The position numbers were made by a program, and so were the translations under genes. The notes below the pieces were generated by a model. The model had not been told where the DNA came from. It made no database searches and was given only the letters and a program-made list of their open reading frames with translations. Shown in pieces: positions 27,550 through 36,732 of a DNA stretch of 64,000 nt. Position 1 is the stretch's first letter. Every line of letters begins with the position of its first letter. Source of the stretch: Chitinibacter bivalviorum (GTDB lineage Bacteria; Pseudomonadota; Gammaproteobacteria; Burkholderiales; Chitinibacteraceae); contig NZ_CP058627.1 in NCBI RefSeq assembly GCF_013403565.1, forward strand, positions 2,604,001 to 2,668,000, given 5' to 3'.

Positions 27550-28563
27550 TCACGCCGAAAATGGCTGCCGCCAATGAATATGCGCTGGCACCCAGCTCGA
27601 CTGCACGGGCTCACCCGCCAGTAAAGCCTGTACCCGCGCCAGACTTTGCTCGGCTAGCCCAGCACTGTCTTGCACTACGGCATTGATTGGCCGCGGCATA
27701 CAATCGAGTAGGCGATGATCGTCAAAACTCATCAGGTATTCTGGCGCGGTTTTGAAATGATCAAGTTCATTCATAAACTCCAGCGCCCCTTCCAGCAACG
27801 AAATCGACGCGCAGAAAATCGCTTCGGGATAACGACCGAGCTGGCTATAGCATTCGGCCATCATCGTATAACCGCTGTGCTGGTGATAATCGCGGTGGGT
27901 AATCAATTGCGGATTGGGCACCAGCCCAGCCGCTTGCCATGCTTTTTGGTAGCCTGCCAAACGGTCAACGCTGGGCGACAAATCCATCAAACCGCCAAAA
28001 TACGCAATCTCGCGCACGCCTTGCGCCAGCGCTTTGGCGATCAGCTCAAACACTTGCTCTTCGGCATTACTCACAACAAAAGGCAGATTACTGCCGATCA
28101 CGCGCCGATCAAGCAGCACCAGCGGCATGCGCTTGGCCCATTTGGCGTAGAGCTTGGCATGATTGGTACATGGCACCAGCATCAGTCCGTCCACTTGCCG
28201 CGCTAGGAGTTGCTCGACTGCTTTGATTTCCATCTCGGCGTCGTCATTGCTACTCACCACAAACAATTGAAACCCTGCATCACGACACAATGGCTCCAGC
28301 GTTTGCGCCAACATCGCGTGGGCAAAGTTGGTTAGCTCAGGGATCACCAAGCCTAGCGTGCCACTGCGGCGTGAGCGCAGCAAACGCGCCGAGGCCGAAG
28401 GTTGAAAATGATTGTCGGCCGCCACCTGCTGCACGCGCGCCACCGTGGCCGCTGCAATCCGATATTGCTCGGCGCGGCCGTTCAAAATCATGCTGGCGGT
28501 GGTTTTCGACACCCCGGCCAATTTTGCAATGTCGGCGATGGTTAGGCGTTCAAAGGCAGTCAT
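27550..28563 (-). CDS. LacI-family regulator, Cra/FruR-like, of the ribose operon
   Basis: A 337-residue repressor. The N-terminal helix-turn-helix TIADIAKLAGVSKTTASMIL with NGRAEQYRI is strikingly Cra-like (KTTAS...NG.A.QYR), followed by a periplasmic-binding-type sensor domain. It is the last gene of the rbs cluster. Two Cra-like operators (GCTAAAnCGTT) lie in front of rbsK, which fits ribose control by this protein. GGAG five bases before the ATG sets the start. A true global Cra is the alternative reading; the context favours a ribose-specific role. Confidence 0.85.
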   Translation of the reverse strand: MTAFERLTIADIAKLAGVSKTTASMILNGRAEQYRIAAATVARVQQVAADNHFQPSASARLLRSRRSGTLGLVIPELTNFAHAMLAQTLEPLCRDAGFQLFVVSSNDDAEMEIKAVEQLLARQVDGLMLVPCTNHAKLYAKWAKRMPLVLLDRRVIGSNLPFVVSNAEEQVFELIAKALAQGVREIAYFGGLMDLSPSVDRLAGYQKAWQAAGLVPNPQLITHRDYHQHSGYTMMAECYSQLGRYPEAIFCASISLLEGALEFMNELDHFKTAPEYLMSFDDHRLLDCMPRPINAVVQDSAGLAEQSLARVQALLAGEPVQSSWVPAHIHWRQPFSA

Positions 28564-28580
28564 GCCTGCTCCAAAAAGAT

Positions 28581-28649
28581 AAAAAGCCGATGCCAAGGTC
28601 TCTTTGCATCGGCCTTTAAGATGAGGGTCGGCATATCGCCCGACCCTTT
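28581..28649 (-). terminator. two hairpins between rbsB and the regulator gene
   Basis: The first (28581-28618) has stem AAAGGCCGATGC / GCATCGGC followed on the minus strand by TTTTT, a good terminator only about 20 bp before the regulator start. The second (28624-28649) is GGGTCGG / CCGACCC without a minus-strand T tract. Together they should lower regulator expression relative to the transport genes. Confidence 0.65.
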
Positions 28650-28660
28650 TTCAATCATTA

Positions 28661-29587
28661 TTACTGTTTCACCAAATCCAAAGGCACTGGGATAAATTTA
28701 TCCACCGCTTCGCCTTTGCCCAGTTTAATGGCCGTATCAACGCCCATTTTACCGATTAGCTCAGGTTTTTGTTGCACGGTGGCCGACATTTGCCCCGCTT
28801 TCACCGAATTCACCGCATCTGGGGTTGCATCAAAGCCAACGACGATGACATTTTTCAGGCCAGCCGCTTCAATCGCTTTCAATGCACCCAAGGCCATTTC
28901 ATCGTTATGCGCAAATACGCCTTTAACGTCTTTATTGCCTTGCAGGATGTTTTCCATCACGGTAAGGCCTTTGGCACGGTCAAAATCAGCCGCTTGTTTT
29001 GCGGCCAGTTTCACATCGGCTTTACCGTCGATCACAGAGTGGAAACCTTGACCACGTTCACGCGCTGCCGATGAGCCAGGAATGCCTTCCAACTCGACGA
29101 GATTGCCTTTGCCACCGATTTTTTCGAGCAAGAATTCAGCCGCCATTTTGCCGCCAGCAACGTTATCGGACGCGATGTGTGCGCTCACTTCGGCGCCATT
29201 GACGCTGCGATCGAGTGATACAACTTTAATGCCGGCTTTGAGCGCTTCTTTGACGACCCCCGCCACCGCGTCTGAATCCGCAGGGTTAATCAAAATCACT
29301 TGGACTTTTTTCTGGATCAAATCTTCGATATTCGAGATTTGTTTGGCCGAGTCATCCTGCGCATCAACCGTAATCAGTTTCACCCCCTGCGCTTTGGCTT
29401 CGGCATCGGCACCGTCACGCAATGCGACAAAGAATGGATTGTTTTGCGTTGAGATCGCCAAACCAATGCTCAGCGCGCTACTCGCAGCAGGCTCCGAGGC
29501 TGCTTGAGTATCTGGGCCTTGTTTTGAACAAGCGATCAGGCCTGTTGCCAGCAAGCCAATTAACAGCGGTGAAAGAATGCGTTTCAT
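28661..29587 (-). CDS. rbsB: ribose ABC transporter substrate-binding protein
   Basis: Type 1 periplasmic sugar-binding protein, 308 residues. The N-terminus MKRILSPLLIGLLATGLIAC is a lipoprotein signal (lipobox LIAC), so it is membrane-anchored instead of free. The body carries the ribose-binding family signatures ISTQNNPFFVALRDGA and SLDRSVNGAEVSAHIASDN. GGAG six bases upstream sets the start. A GCCGCC/GGCGGC hairpin at about 29623-29644 lies in the 121-bp gap after rbsC and may protect the rbsB message. Confidence 0.92.
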   Translation of the reverse strand: MKRILSPLLIGLLATGLIACSKQGPDTQAASEPAASSALSIGLAISTQNNPFFVALRDGADAEAKAQGVKLITVDAQDDSAKQISNIEDLIQKKVQVILINPADSDAVAGVVKEALKAGIKVVSLDRSVNGAEVSAHIASDNVAGGKMAAEFLLEKIGGKGNLVELEGIPGSSAARERGQGFHSVIDGKADVKLAAKQAADFDRAKGLTVMENILQGNKDVKGVFAHNDEMALGALKAIEAAGLKNVIVVGFDATPDAVNSVKAGQMSATVQQKPELIGKMGVDTAIKLGKGEAVDKFIPVPLDLVKQ

Positions 29588-29708
29588 ATCTAACTCCAAT
29601 CAATTATCTGAAGAATGGCCGCCAGCTCAGGATAAGGGCGGCACATCCTCTTGGTTTAACATCGACTTACTTCAGGAACACGGCAAAATACTTTTGCCTT
29701 AATACGAA

Positions 29709-30647
29709 CTACTTTTTGTTGGCACGATCGAGCAAGACCGCCAGCAAAATCACAACGCCTTTAATCACTTGCTGGTAGAACGACGACACGCCCAGCAAAT
29801 TCAAACCATTATTCAAAATACCGATCAGCAAAGCGCCGACCAAAGTACCGAAGATCCAGCCGCGGCCACCGGTCAGGCTCGTACCACCGAGCACCACCGC
29901 TGCAATCGCGTCCAACTCATAGCCTGTACCTGCAGTTGGTTGAGCCGAATTCAAACGGGAAGTCAGGATCATCCCGGCTGTCGCAGCCATCGCGCCAGAT
30001 AAGGTGTAAACCCAGATTTTGATGCGATCCGTTTTAATCCCCGACAGGCTTGCAGCTTCTTCATTACCGCCGACGGCATACACATGGCGGCCAAAGACGG
30101 TGCGTTTCAGCACAAACCAGAACACGACAAACATCACCAGCATCATGATGACTGGCACAGGGATAAAGCCCGCCACATAGCCACCACCAAGCATCGCGAA
30201 AAAGTCGCTATTCAGGCCCGTAATGGGGCGACCTTCGGAGAACACCAGCGATAAGCCGCGTAAAATCGTCATCGTGCCCAAGGTGGCAATAAAGGGTGCA
30301 ACTTTGCCTTTACTAATCACCAAGCCATTGATCATCCCCATCCCAGCACCAGCCAAAATACCGACGCTGGTCGCCACCACGGGATCAATCCCGTGGCTGA
30401 GCATCAAGGCGGTGAGCACGGATGAGAGCGCCAAAATCGAGCCGACCGACAAATCAATCCCGCCGAGCAAAATCACCAGCGTCATGCCGAAGGCAATCAA
30501 CGCGTTGATCGAGACCTGACGGAATACATTGAGTAAATTGCCGACGGTTAAAAAGTCTGGGCTGGTAATCGCCAAGCCGGCAGCCAACACCAGCAGCGCC
30601 AAAAATGGACCCAATTTCTGTAGCGTGGCCTTTTGTTGTACGTTCAT
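29709..30647 (-). CDS. rbsC: ribose ABC transporter permease
   Basis: Inner-membrane channel of the ribose importer, 312 residues, about 8-10 hydrophobic segments. The RbsC hallmarks NALIAFGMTLVILLGGIDLS and GGNEEAASLSGI are visible. A perfect AGGAGGT precedes the ATG, and the start overlaps the rbsA stop by 4 bases, so translation is coupled. Confidence 0.94.
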   Translation of the reverse strand: MNVQQKATLQKLGPFLALLVLAAGLAITSPDFLTVGNLLNVFRQVSINALIAFGMTLVILLGGIDLSVGSILALSSVLTALMLSHGIDPVVATSVGILAGAGMGMINGLVISKGKVAPFIATLGTMTILRGLSLVFSEGRPITGLNSDFFAMLGGGYVAGFIPVPVIMMLVMFVVFWFVLKRTVFGRHVYAVGGNEEAASLSGIKTDRIKIWVYTLSGAMAATAGMILTSRLNSAQPTAGTGYELDAIAAVVLGGTSLTGGRGWIFGTLVGALLIGILNNGLNLLGVSSFYQQVIKGVVILLAVLLDRANKK

Positions 30648-32119
30648 TTCAAACCTCCTGTTGCTGCAGTCATAATCGTTTCGGCGGATGCCTGGGCAAA
30701 AATGCCCGCCTGCCGACCTTGGTGCATCACCAAAATGCGGTCGCTCATGGCAAGGACTTCCGGCAATTCGGAAGACACCATCACAATGGCCACACCGGAC
30801 TGCGCCAACTCATTGATAATTTGGTAAATTTCGGCTTTCCCGCCGACATCGACACCGCGCGTTGGCTCGTCGAGGAACAGCACTTTGGGCGCAATACCCA
30901 GCCATTTGGCAAACACGACTTTTTGCTGATTACCGCCAGAGAGCGATTTCACTTCCAGCTCGGCATCACGGGTGCGGATATGCATGCGTTCGATTTCGCG
31001 CTGCACCACGGCCATTTGCTCGGCGTGGTTGATCACGCCAAAACGTGCGTATTTCGAGAGATTGGCCAACGTAGCGTTTTCGCGCACCGACAAACCCAGC
31101 ACCAGCCCTTGGCTTTTGCGATCTTCGGTCACAAAACCAATCCCCGCCGCAATTGCTTCACTCGGCGAAGTGGCATTCAGCGCCTTGCCATCAAGCTCAA
31201 TCTGGCCTGACACTTTGCGGTTAATCCCGAAAATGGTTTTCAGGATTTCGCTGCGACCTGCGCCCATCAGCCCCGCAATACCGAGCACTTCACCGGCGCG
31301 AACATCAAAATTGATACCGCTAATGGTCGCGTCGGCCAGATCGCTGACTTTGAGTCTTACTTCGCCCAAAGTAGCGTTGCGTACCGGGAAACGATCGCCA
31401 ATTTCTCGGCCAACCATCATCCGAACGATTTCGTCGAAATTGGTCTTCACAATTTCACGCTCGCCAACAAATTGACCGTCGCGCAGCACGGAAATCTTGT
31501 CGCAGATTTTGAAAATCTCTTCCATCCGGTGCGAGACATACACAATGCCGACACCGCGCGATTTCAAATCAGTGATGATGCCAAATAGCTTTTCGGTTTC
31601 CCGCTCGGACAGCGCCGCAGTCGGCTCATCCATAATCAGCGTTTGGGCATTCAGTGACAACGCTTTGGCGATCTCGACCATTTGCTGCTGGCCGATCGAC
31701 AACGTGCCAGCCTCAACATCGGGGTCAAGGTTTTCAATGCCGAGTAGCTTGAGGTATTCCAAGCACTGCTCGCGCATTTTGATGGTATTGATAATGCCGA
31801 AATGGCGCGGCTCGCGACCCAGAAACATATTTTCCATCACCGACAATTGCGGGATCAGGTTTAGCTCTTGGTGAATAATCGCGATACCGAGTTTTTCAGC
31901 ATCAGATGTATTTTTAATCGGGGTATGTTTACCATCAACAGCAATGGTGCCTGCATCAGCCTGATACACCCCACAAAGGATTTTCATCAGCGTTGATTTA
32001 CCCGCGCCGTTTTCACCCATCAGCGCGTGAATCTCGCCACGTTCTAGCGCGAATTCGACGCCTTCGAGCACCTTAACAGGGCCAAAGGCTTTGCTGATGC
32101 CACTCATTTGGATCAACAT
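30644..32119 (-). CDS. rbsA: ribose ABC transporter ATPase
   Basis: Double-ATPase subunit (491 aa) of the ribose importer. The first domain has Walker A GENGAGKST and signature LSIGQQQMVEIAKAL; the second has the modified GLMGAGRSE loop and LSGGNQQKVVFAKWL, as is usual for sugar importers of this family. AGGAGGC precedes the ATG. It starts 9 bp after rbsD. Confidence 0.95.
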   Translation of the reverse strand: MLIQMSGISKAFGPVKVLEGVEFALERGEIHALMGENGAGKSTLMKILCGVYQADAGTIAVDGKHTPIKNTSDAEKLGIAIIHQELNLIPQLSVMENMFLGREPRHFGIINTIKMREQCLEYLKLLGIENLDPDVEAGTLSIGQQQMVEIAKALSLNAQTLIMDEPTAALSERETEKLFGIITDLKSRGVGIVYVSHRMEEIFKICDKISVLRDGQFVGEREIVKTNFDEIVRMMVGREIGDRFPVRNATLGEVRLKVSDLADATISGINFDVRAGEVLGIAGLMGAGRSEILKTIFGINRKVSGQIELDGKALNATSPSEAIAAGIGFVTEDRKSQGLVLGLSVRENATLANLSKYARFGVINHAEQMAVVQREIERMHIRTRDAELEVKSLSGGNQQKVVFAKWLGIAPKVLFLDEPTRGVDVGGKAEIYQIINELAQSGVAIVMVSSELPEVLAMSDRILVMHQGRQAGIFAQASAETIMTAATGGLK

Positions 32120-32128
32120 GGCCGCCTC

Positions 32129-32527
32129 CTAAAAGATCACGCCGGAATACAGCACGATATTGGCGTACGGGCTGGCTTCACCAGTACGGATAATGGCGCG
32201 GGCATGCTGCGTCAGTTGTTTGAATTGCTCATGCGGCACGTATTCGATTTGCACGCCTTGCTTAGCCATGCCCTCGGCTTGCTCGGCCACCGTCGGATTT
32301 TTGCTCTGGCATTCGCTGGCCAAGACCGCGCGTTCCACCTGAAAGTCGGCCAAGATGCTATCGAGCGTGGCGAAATATGAAGGCGTGCCGATTTGCAGTG
32401 ATAAATCGATGCACTCCACATGATCGGGAATCGGCAAACCGCAGTCGGCAATCACGATGCAATCGGTGTGACCCATGCTCGCCAAAACGCGGCTGATATC
32501 ACGATTGAGATGACCTAGCTTTTTCAT
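32129..32527 (-). CDS. rbsD: D-ribose pyranase
   Basis: Interconverts beta-pyranose and beta-furanose ribose before phosphorylation. A 132-residue protein opening MKKLGHLNRDISRVLASMGH with the catalytic histidine in MGHTD and the LPIPDHVECIDLSLQIG segment. AAGGAG lies 7 bases upstream. The start overlaps the rbsK stop by 4 bases. Confidence 0.94.
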   Translation of the reverse strand: MKKLGHLNRDISRVLASMGHTDCIVIADCGLPIPDHVECIDLSLQIGTPSYFATLDSILADFQVERAVLASECQSKNPTVAEQAEGMAKQGVQIEYVPHEQFKQLTQHARAIIRTGEASPYANIVLYSGVIF

Positions 32528-33441
32528 GCTGCGTCTCCTTGCCCAGTTGAAGCAACATCAGCCAGAAACGCCAGCAACTCGGCGCGCGTTGGCATCCCGC
32601 CTTGCGCACCTGCTTTGGTTACCGATAAAGCACCTGCGGCACATGCCATGCGGCTGGCTGCGGGCAAACCCAAATCCCAGAATGCCGTCAATGCGCCATT
32701 AAAGGTGTCGCCTGCGCCTGTGGTATCCACCGGCGTAACTTTGAAACTGGTTTGCTGCTGTAGTTGGCCAGCGGCGTCGGTAAACCAGGCGCCGTCGCCC
32801 CCTGCGGTCATCAAGACTTTGCCAGGCATCTGCTGCAAAGCTTGCTGCCATTCGCTTTCTGGCCGACCCAAGGCCATGCCGAGCTCAAATTCATTGGGCG
32901 TCAGTAAAGCCACTTTATCGAGCAGGCTCGCGGGCAAGCGCATCGCGGGCGCAGGATTCAAAATAAAGGGTTTGCAATAGCGTTGCGCCAACAGCGCCGC
33001 CATTTCAATACTGGCCAATGGCGTTTCCAATTGCGCAATCACCACATCAGCCTCGATAAAAGCCGCCTCAGCCGCCTCGATATCTGCCGGGCTTAAATGA
33101 GCATTCGCACCGGGCACCACGATGATGGCGTTATCACTGCCCGCCAAGGTAATCATCGCAATACCACTCGCGGTATTCGGGCTGGTTTTAATCCATTCGG
33201 TGTTAATGCCCTCGGTGCTCAGCGAGTCTTTCAGCTCGCGCCCAAATGCATCGTCACCCACCCGGCCAATCATCGTGACTTGCGCCCCTAAACGGGCTGC
33301 AGCCACCGCTTGATTCGCGCCTTTGCCGCCGTGATGCGTGGCGAAATGTTGCCCCAATAAGGTCTCACCCAGCCGAGGAAACTGCTCGACTTGTACGACC
33401 AAATCCATATTGATACTACCGACTACCAGAACCTTGCTCAT
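32524..33441 (-). CDS. rbsK: ribokinase
   Basis: PfkB-family kinase making ribose-5-phosphate. The first PfkB signature (GGKGANQAVAAARLG) and the catalytic DTTGAGDTFNGAL are present; 305 residues from the chosen ATG (MSKVLVVGSINMD). It is the first gene of the operon rbsK-rbsD-rbsA-rbsC-rbsB-regulator, unlike E. coli where rbsK comes near the end. The ribosome site GGGGGC is close to the start. Confidence 0.94.
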   Translation of the reverse strand: MSKVLVVGSINMDLVVQVEQFPRLGETLLGQHFATHHGGKGANQAVAAARLGAQVTMIGRVGDDAFGRELKDSLSTEGINTEWIKTSPNTASGIAMITLAGSDNAIIVVPGANAHLSPADIEAAEAAFIEADVVIAQLETPLASIEMAALLAQRYCKPFILNPAPAMRLPASLLDKVALLTPNEFELGMALGRPESEWQQALQQMPGKVLMTAGGDGAWFTDAAGQLQQQTSFKVTPVDTTGAGDTFNGALTAFWDLGLPAASRMACAAGALSVTKAGAQGGMPTRAELLAFLADVASTGQGDAA

Positions 33442-33459
33442 GGCGCCCCCCAGAAACAA

Positions 33460-33516
33460 CTAAAACGATTTAGCAGCAAAATAAAATCTGATGAACAAAT
33501 GCTAAACCGTTATCAG
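33460..33516 (-). promoter_or_regulatory. pair of Cra-like operators upstream of rbsK
   Basis: Two LacI-type sites: GCTAAATCGTTTTAG on the minus strand (33460-33474) and GCTAAACCGTTATCAG on the plus strand (33501-33516). Both share GCTAAAnCGTT and resemble the Cra consensus GCTGAAnCGTTTCA. Their centres are about 42 bp apart, near four helical turns, as suits a tetramer. The likely binder is the Cra-like regulator at the end of the operon. Confidence 0.7.
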
Positions 33517-33543
33517 CACGAAGAAATTGATTTATATCAAATT

Positions 33544-33571
33544 GATGTAGTGAGAATATATACACTACATC
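33544..33571. promoter_or_regulatory. inverted repeat in the rbs upstream region
   Basis: GATGTAGTG and CACTACATC, a perfect 9-bp inverted repeat around a 10-nt AT-rich centre that looks like a -10 region (AGAATATATA). A neighbouring TTGAT-TTAT-ATCAA repeat lies at about 33528-33541. They could bind a second regulator. Confidence 0.45.
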
Positions 33572-33599
33572 CCTAATATCCCGGCGCTAAACGCCTGCG

Positions 33600-33780
33600 A
33601 AAAACCGCCCAAAATGGCGGCAAATATGGGCCTTGCATGTAGTCCGACGAGAGCAGTTACCAACATCAGTGCTGACTGATTGGCGCACCATCAGATAGAC
33701 GGTATGAACGAGTTAACACCTTGCCCGTGCGGGGCAGGAATCAATGACCCGCGTCAAAAATTAGAGGGTAGAAAATGCTA
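33600..33780 (-). ncRNA. candidate structured RNA with terminator, upstream of the rbs promoter
   Basis: No gene is seen here, yet three hairpins occur: GCCCGTGCGGGGC (33723-33735), a near-perfect CCAATCAGT/ACTGATgTTGG stem (33660-33683) and, on the minus strand, CCGCC-ATTTTG-GGCGG followed by TTTTT (about 33602-33622), a valid terminator. This fits a small RNA or attenuated leader of about 150-180 nt read on the minus strand. I could not match it to a known RNA family. Confidence 0.35.
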
Positions 33781-33860
33781 AGCTCGCTGATCTCTGGTAT
33801 TCGAGCGGGGCGCTCAATATCGAGCCTTGATCGTCGCCCCAACTGCAGCGTGGTGCATCG

Positions 33861-34283
33861 ATGAAAATACAGTCTCAAACGGATCTGGCAGAAATCGCGG
33901 AATTGCTAGCGCAATGCGCCCTATCGAGCGTAGATCTGGCCGATGGCTCGGCGTACTGGGGCATACGGTATAAAGATGCACTGATTGCGGTGATCGGCAT
34001 CGAGTTGCACAGCACAACGGGCTTGCTGCGCTCGCTGGCGGTTCACCCCGATTTTCAGCAACGCGGCATCGCCCGCTGCTTACTCAGTGCGCTAGAAGAT
34101 CATGCCGTCAGCCAAAAGCTAGGGGCGCTGTATTTATTTACAACGACAGCGGCGGGATTTTTTGCCCGTTATGGCTATCAGCAGACCGAACGCGCCAGCG
34201 CGCCGAGCGAAATTCAGGCAACGCGCCAATTTGCGGGCCTTTGCCCTGCTAGCGCTAAACTGATGGTCAAACAGTTTGCCTGA
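33861..34283 (+). CDS. arsN2: GNAT acetyltransferase, ArsN2-like
   Basis: A 140-residue N-acetyltransferase. LLRSLAVHPDFQQRGIARCLL is the acetyl-CoA binding motif A region of the GNAT fold, and LYLFTTTAAGFFARYGY with RQFAGLCPASAKLM at the end are typical of ArsN2, an arsenic-resistance-associated subgroup that detoxifies organoarsenical antibiotics. No other ars gene is near, so the role is inferred. The ATG lacks a strong ribosome site. Confidence 0.75.
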   Translation: MKIQSQTDLAEIAELLAQCALSSVDLADGSAYWGIRYKDALIAVIGIELHSTTGLLRSLAVHPDFQQRGIARCLLSALEDHAVSQKLGALYLFTTTAAGFFARYGYQQTERASAPSEIQATRQFAGLCPASAKLMVKQFA

Positions 34284-34499
34284 TCATAGCGGGCGCAATT
34301 TGCGGCGCCACCAACGCGTGGCGGCAAGCTTCACGCTCAATATACCCAACCAGAGTATCAACATGGAAACCAACGTTTAAAAGCACTTCATAGAAATACA
34401 TCGATATGTCCTGCATAAGTGTGAGCCACACACCTGCTACACACTGCCAAGCGTATATTTACAAAAAATAACCCTAGCCTATTGATGAGGCCAGCATAG

Positions 34500-34811
34500 A
34501 TGAAGATCGACAATCTATTTCGTGATACCGCCCCGCCCTTGGAAGGCGAGCGTTTTGAGACATTGCTCAGCCACAAAGGGCTGCTGATCGAGCGCATTAT
34601 TAGCTCGCCGCGCATTGCAGCGACTGAATATATTCAATCGCAAGATGAGTGGGTCGTGTTACTACAAGGTGAAGCCACGTTGGATGTGGCAGGCGAGCAG
34701 ATCGAATTGAAAGCGGGCGATTATGTCTTTTTAGCTGCGCAAACCCCACATACGGTGCAAAAAGTGAGCGATGGCGCTGTATGGCTGGCGGTGCATTTGC
34801 ACCATCCTTAG
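34500..34811 (+). CDS. small cupin-domain protein
   Basis: A single-domain cupin of 103 residues: EWVVLLQGEATLDVAGE is the first cupin motif and DYVFLAAQTPHTVQKV the second, with H84-type metal ligand in TPHTV. It resembles small cupins of unknown substrate often annotated as cupin-like phosphoribosylaminoimidazole carboxylase-unrelated proteins. GAGG lies 9 bases upstream. The 216-bp gap before it holds a lone ATATACCC but no full repeat. Confidence 0.78.
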   Translation: MKIDNLFRDTAPPLEGERFETLLSHKGLLIERIISSPRIAATEYIQSQDEWVVLLQGEATLDVAGEQIELKAGDYVFLAAQTPHTVQKVSDGAVWLAVHLHHP

Positions 34812-34949
34812 CGCCACAATACAAACAAACAACAAAAGCTTAATGAAAGTTTATTGTACGTAATCATGGGTTTTATATAGGATTGAGATTTGATTCTATT
34901 TGATTGAGTACGCGGTCATGCTTCCCCTGTTTTCTTGCTGGCAATAGCC

Positions 34950-36536
34950 ATGAATTGGCCAGCAGTTTTATTACTGCTTTGCACCGCGCTCACCTTACTG
35001 CTAGCGTGGCTGACCGCGCGCTTAAAAAAGTTTCCCGCCAAATATCATTACGTCTGCATGCTGCTGGCCTCTGCTTGGTGGAGCGCGATGGCGGGCATGG
35101 AGAATATGGTCGTAGCTCCCGCTGACAAGCTCTTGTTTGCCAAGCTCGCTTGGTTGGGCATTGTGGCGGTCCCTAGCTACTGGACGATGTTTGTCTGGTC
35201 TTACGTCAAGGGTGCTTATCAAAGCCCAACGCGTCTTGGCAAAGCAGCATTGCTGTTGATGCCGCTGCTGACGGTCGGTATTGCGCTGAGTAACGACTAC
35301 CATCACTGGCTCTACACCCAAACTGATCCGATCGGCCCTCACTTGGGCGCGGCGATCGTTTACCAACATGGGCCTTGGTTTTATATCTGCGCGCTATTTA
35401 TGTACGGTTATATGGCGCTGAGTATGTTGGTGATCATCAATGCCCTCGCCCGCGCGAGCCAGCTGCATCGCCGACATTACCTAGGGTTGGCGATCGCGAT
35501 GTCGATCCCTTGGCTGGCCAATGTGGCCTATGTCACGGGGTTATTTACCGTATTTAATTTTGATCCGACGCCATTTAGCTTTTTAATCATGGGCACGGTG
35601 TTTTACTGGCTAATCGCGCACCGTCGGCTGTTTGATTTATTGCCGATTGCACATGATGTCTTGATCGATGCCATTCCCGATGCCGTCTTGGTGATTAACG
35701 AAGCCAAACAAATCGCCCAACTCAATCAAGCCGCGCAAGCTTTGCCTGATATGCCGCCCGATGCGCTGGGTTTGCCCTTGGCACAATTACCTTACCTCTA
35801 CAGCATTTTGCCCTCCTTGTGGGCTCAGCATTTACCTGTTGAAGTCGAGCTCAATCTGGGTGATGCTTATTATGATTTGCGCTCGGTCACCCTCTATTAT
35901 CAGCAGCACCCGATCGGCCTCTTGCTGGTGTTGCGCAATATTACGCATCACAAACACGTCCACATCGAGCTACAACAGGCGCTAATTTCCTTTGAAGATC
36001 AACTCGAATCCAATGCTGTACTGCATCAGCAATTACATGAAGCGGCCATTCGCGACCCGCTGACCGGGCTGCATAATCGACGTTTTCTCGATGAAATCAC
36101 GCCCAATTTACTCGCCAGCTTGACGCGTAAACAGCAAACCCTGGCCCTTGTAATGATCGATTTGGATCACTTTAAATTGGTGAACGATCAATATGGGCAC
36201 GCGACAGGGGATCTGGTGTTGCGGCATATGGCGCAATTACTACAACAACTCATTCGGGAAAGTGATTTTCTATTTCGTCTCGGCGGCGAAGAGTTTCTGA
36301 TCTTGATGCCAGAAACCAGCGCCGAGCTGGCATGGCAGCAATCCAATCTGTGGCGTACCCAGCTTAGCCTATCCCCTGCCGCCATCAGCAGTACGCACGA
36401 TCTGGCGGTCACTTTTTCCGCCGGCATCTCCGAGCTGGCTGGCGAGAATATGCAGTTAGATCCTGCACTTCTGCGCGCCGATCAAGCGCTCTATCAGGCC
36501 AAAGCCCTCGGCCGCAATCGCAGCGAACGGTTGTAA
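34950..36536 (+). CDS. 7TM-PAS-GGDEF diguanylate cyclase
   Basis: A 528-residue membrane protein producing c-di-GMP. It starts with about seven hydrophobic segments in the arrangement of the histidine-kinase N-terminal 7TM domain (residues 1-215), followed by a PAS-like region (about 230-340) and a GGDEF domain with active-site GGEEF (445-449). An RxxD inhibitory site is intact at R436-D439, so feedback inhibition is expected. No EAL domain. A TTG five codons upstream is an alternative start; neither has a clear ribosome site. Confidence 0.88.
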   Translation: MNWPAVLLLLCTALTLLLAWLTARLKKFPAKYHYVCMLLASAWWSAMAGMENMVVAPADKLLFAKLAWLGIVAVPSYWTMFVWSYVKGAYQSPTRLGKAALLLMPLLTVGIALSNDYHHWLYTQTDPIGPHLGAAIVYQHGPWFYICALFMYGYMALSMLVIINALARASQLHRRHYLGLAIAMSIPWLANVAYVTGLFTVFNFDPTPFSFLIMGTVFYWLIAHRRLFDLLPIAHDVLIDAIPDAVLVINEAKQIAQLNQAAQALPDMPPDALGLPLAQLPYLYSILPSLWAQHLPVEVELNLGDAYYDLRSVTLYYQQHPIGLLLVLRNITHHKHVHIELQQALISFEDQLESNAVLHQQLHEAAIRDPLTGLHNRRFLDEITPNLLASLTRKQQTLALVMIDLDHFKLVNDQYGHATGDLVLRHMAQLLQQLIRESDFLFRLGGEEFLILMPETSAELAWQQSNLWRTQLSLSPAAISSTHDLAVTFSAGISELAGENMQLDPALLRADQALYQAKALGRNRSERL

Positions 36537-36732
36537 GCGTTATACTCATTCACTCGGCTCAGGCTCTGACACATTCGCTTGCGACACGCATTCACCCCCT
36601 TGGTGCAAATAATCAATGGAATCAGTGAATAAGCCGACAAAATTTGCTAATAAGCGCGAGTTTCTACTTTGGTATGCCTCAGTCATCCACTATTCTGAAA
36701 CTCGTACGCCGTTTTTTTACCAAGGAAGCTGA

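Noticed and set aside
34341-34347. Lone TATACCC between the arsN2-like and cupin genes
   Set aside because: No GGGTAT at the expected distance on either side; at most a decayed end.
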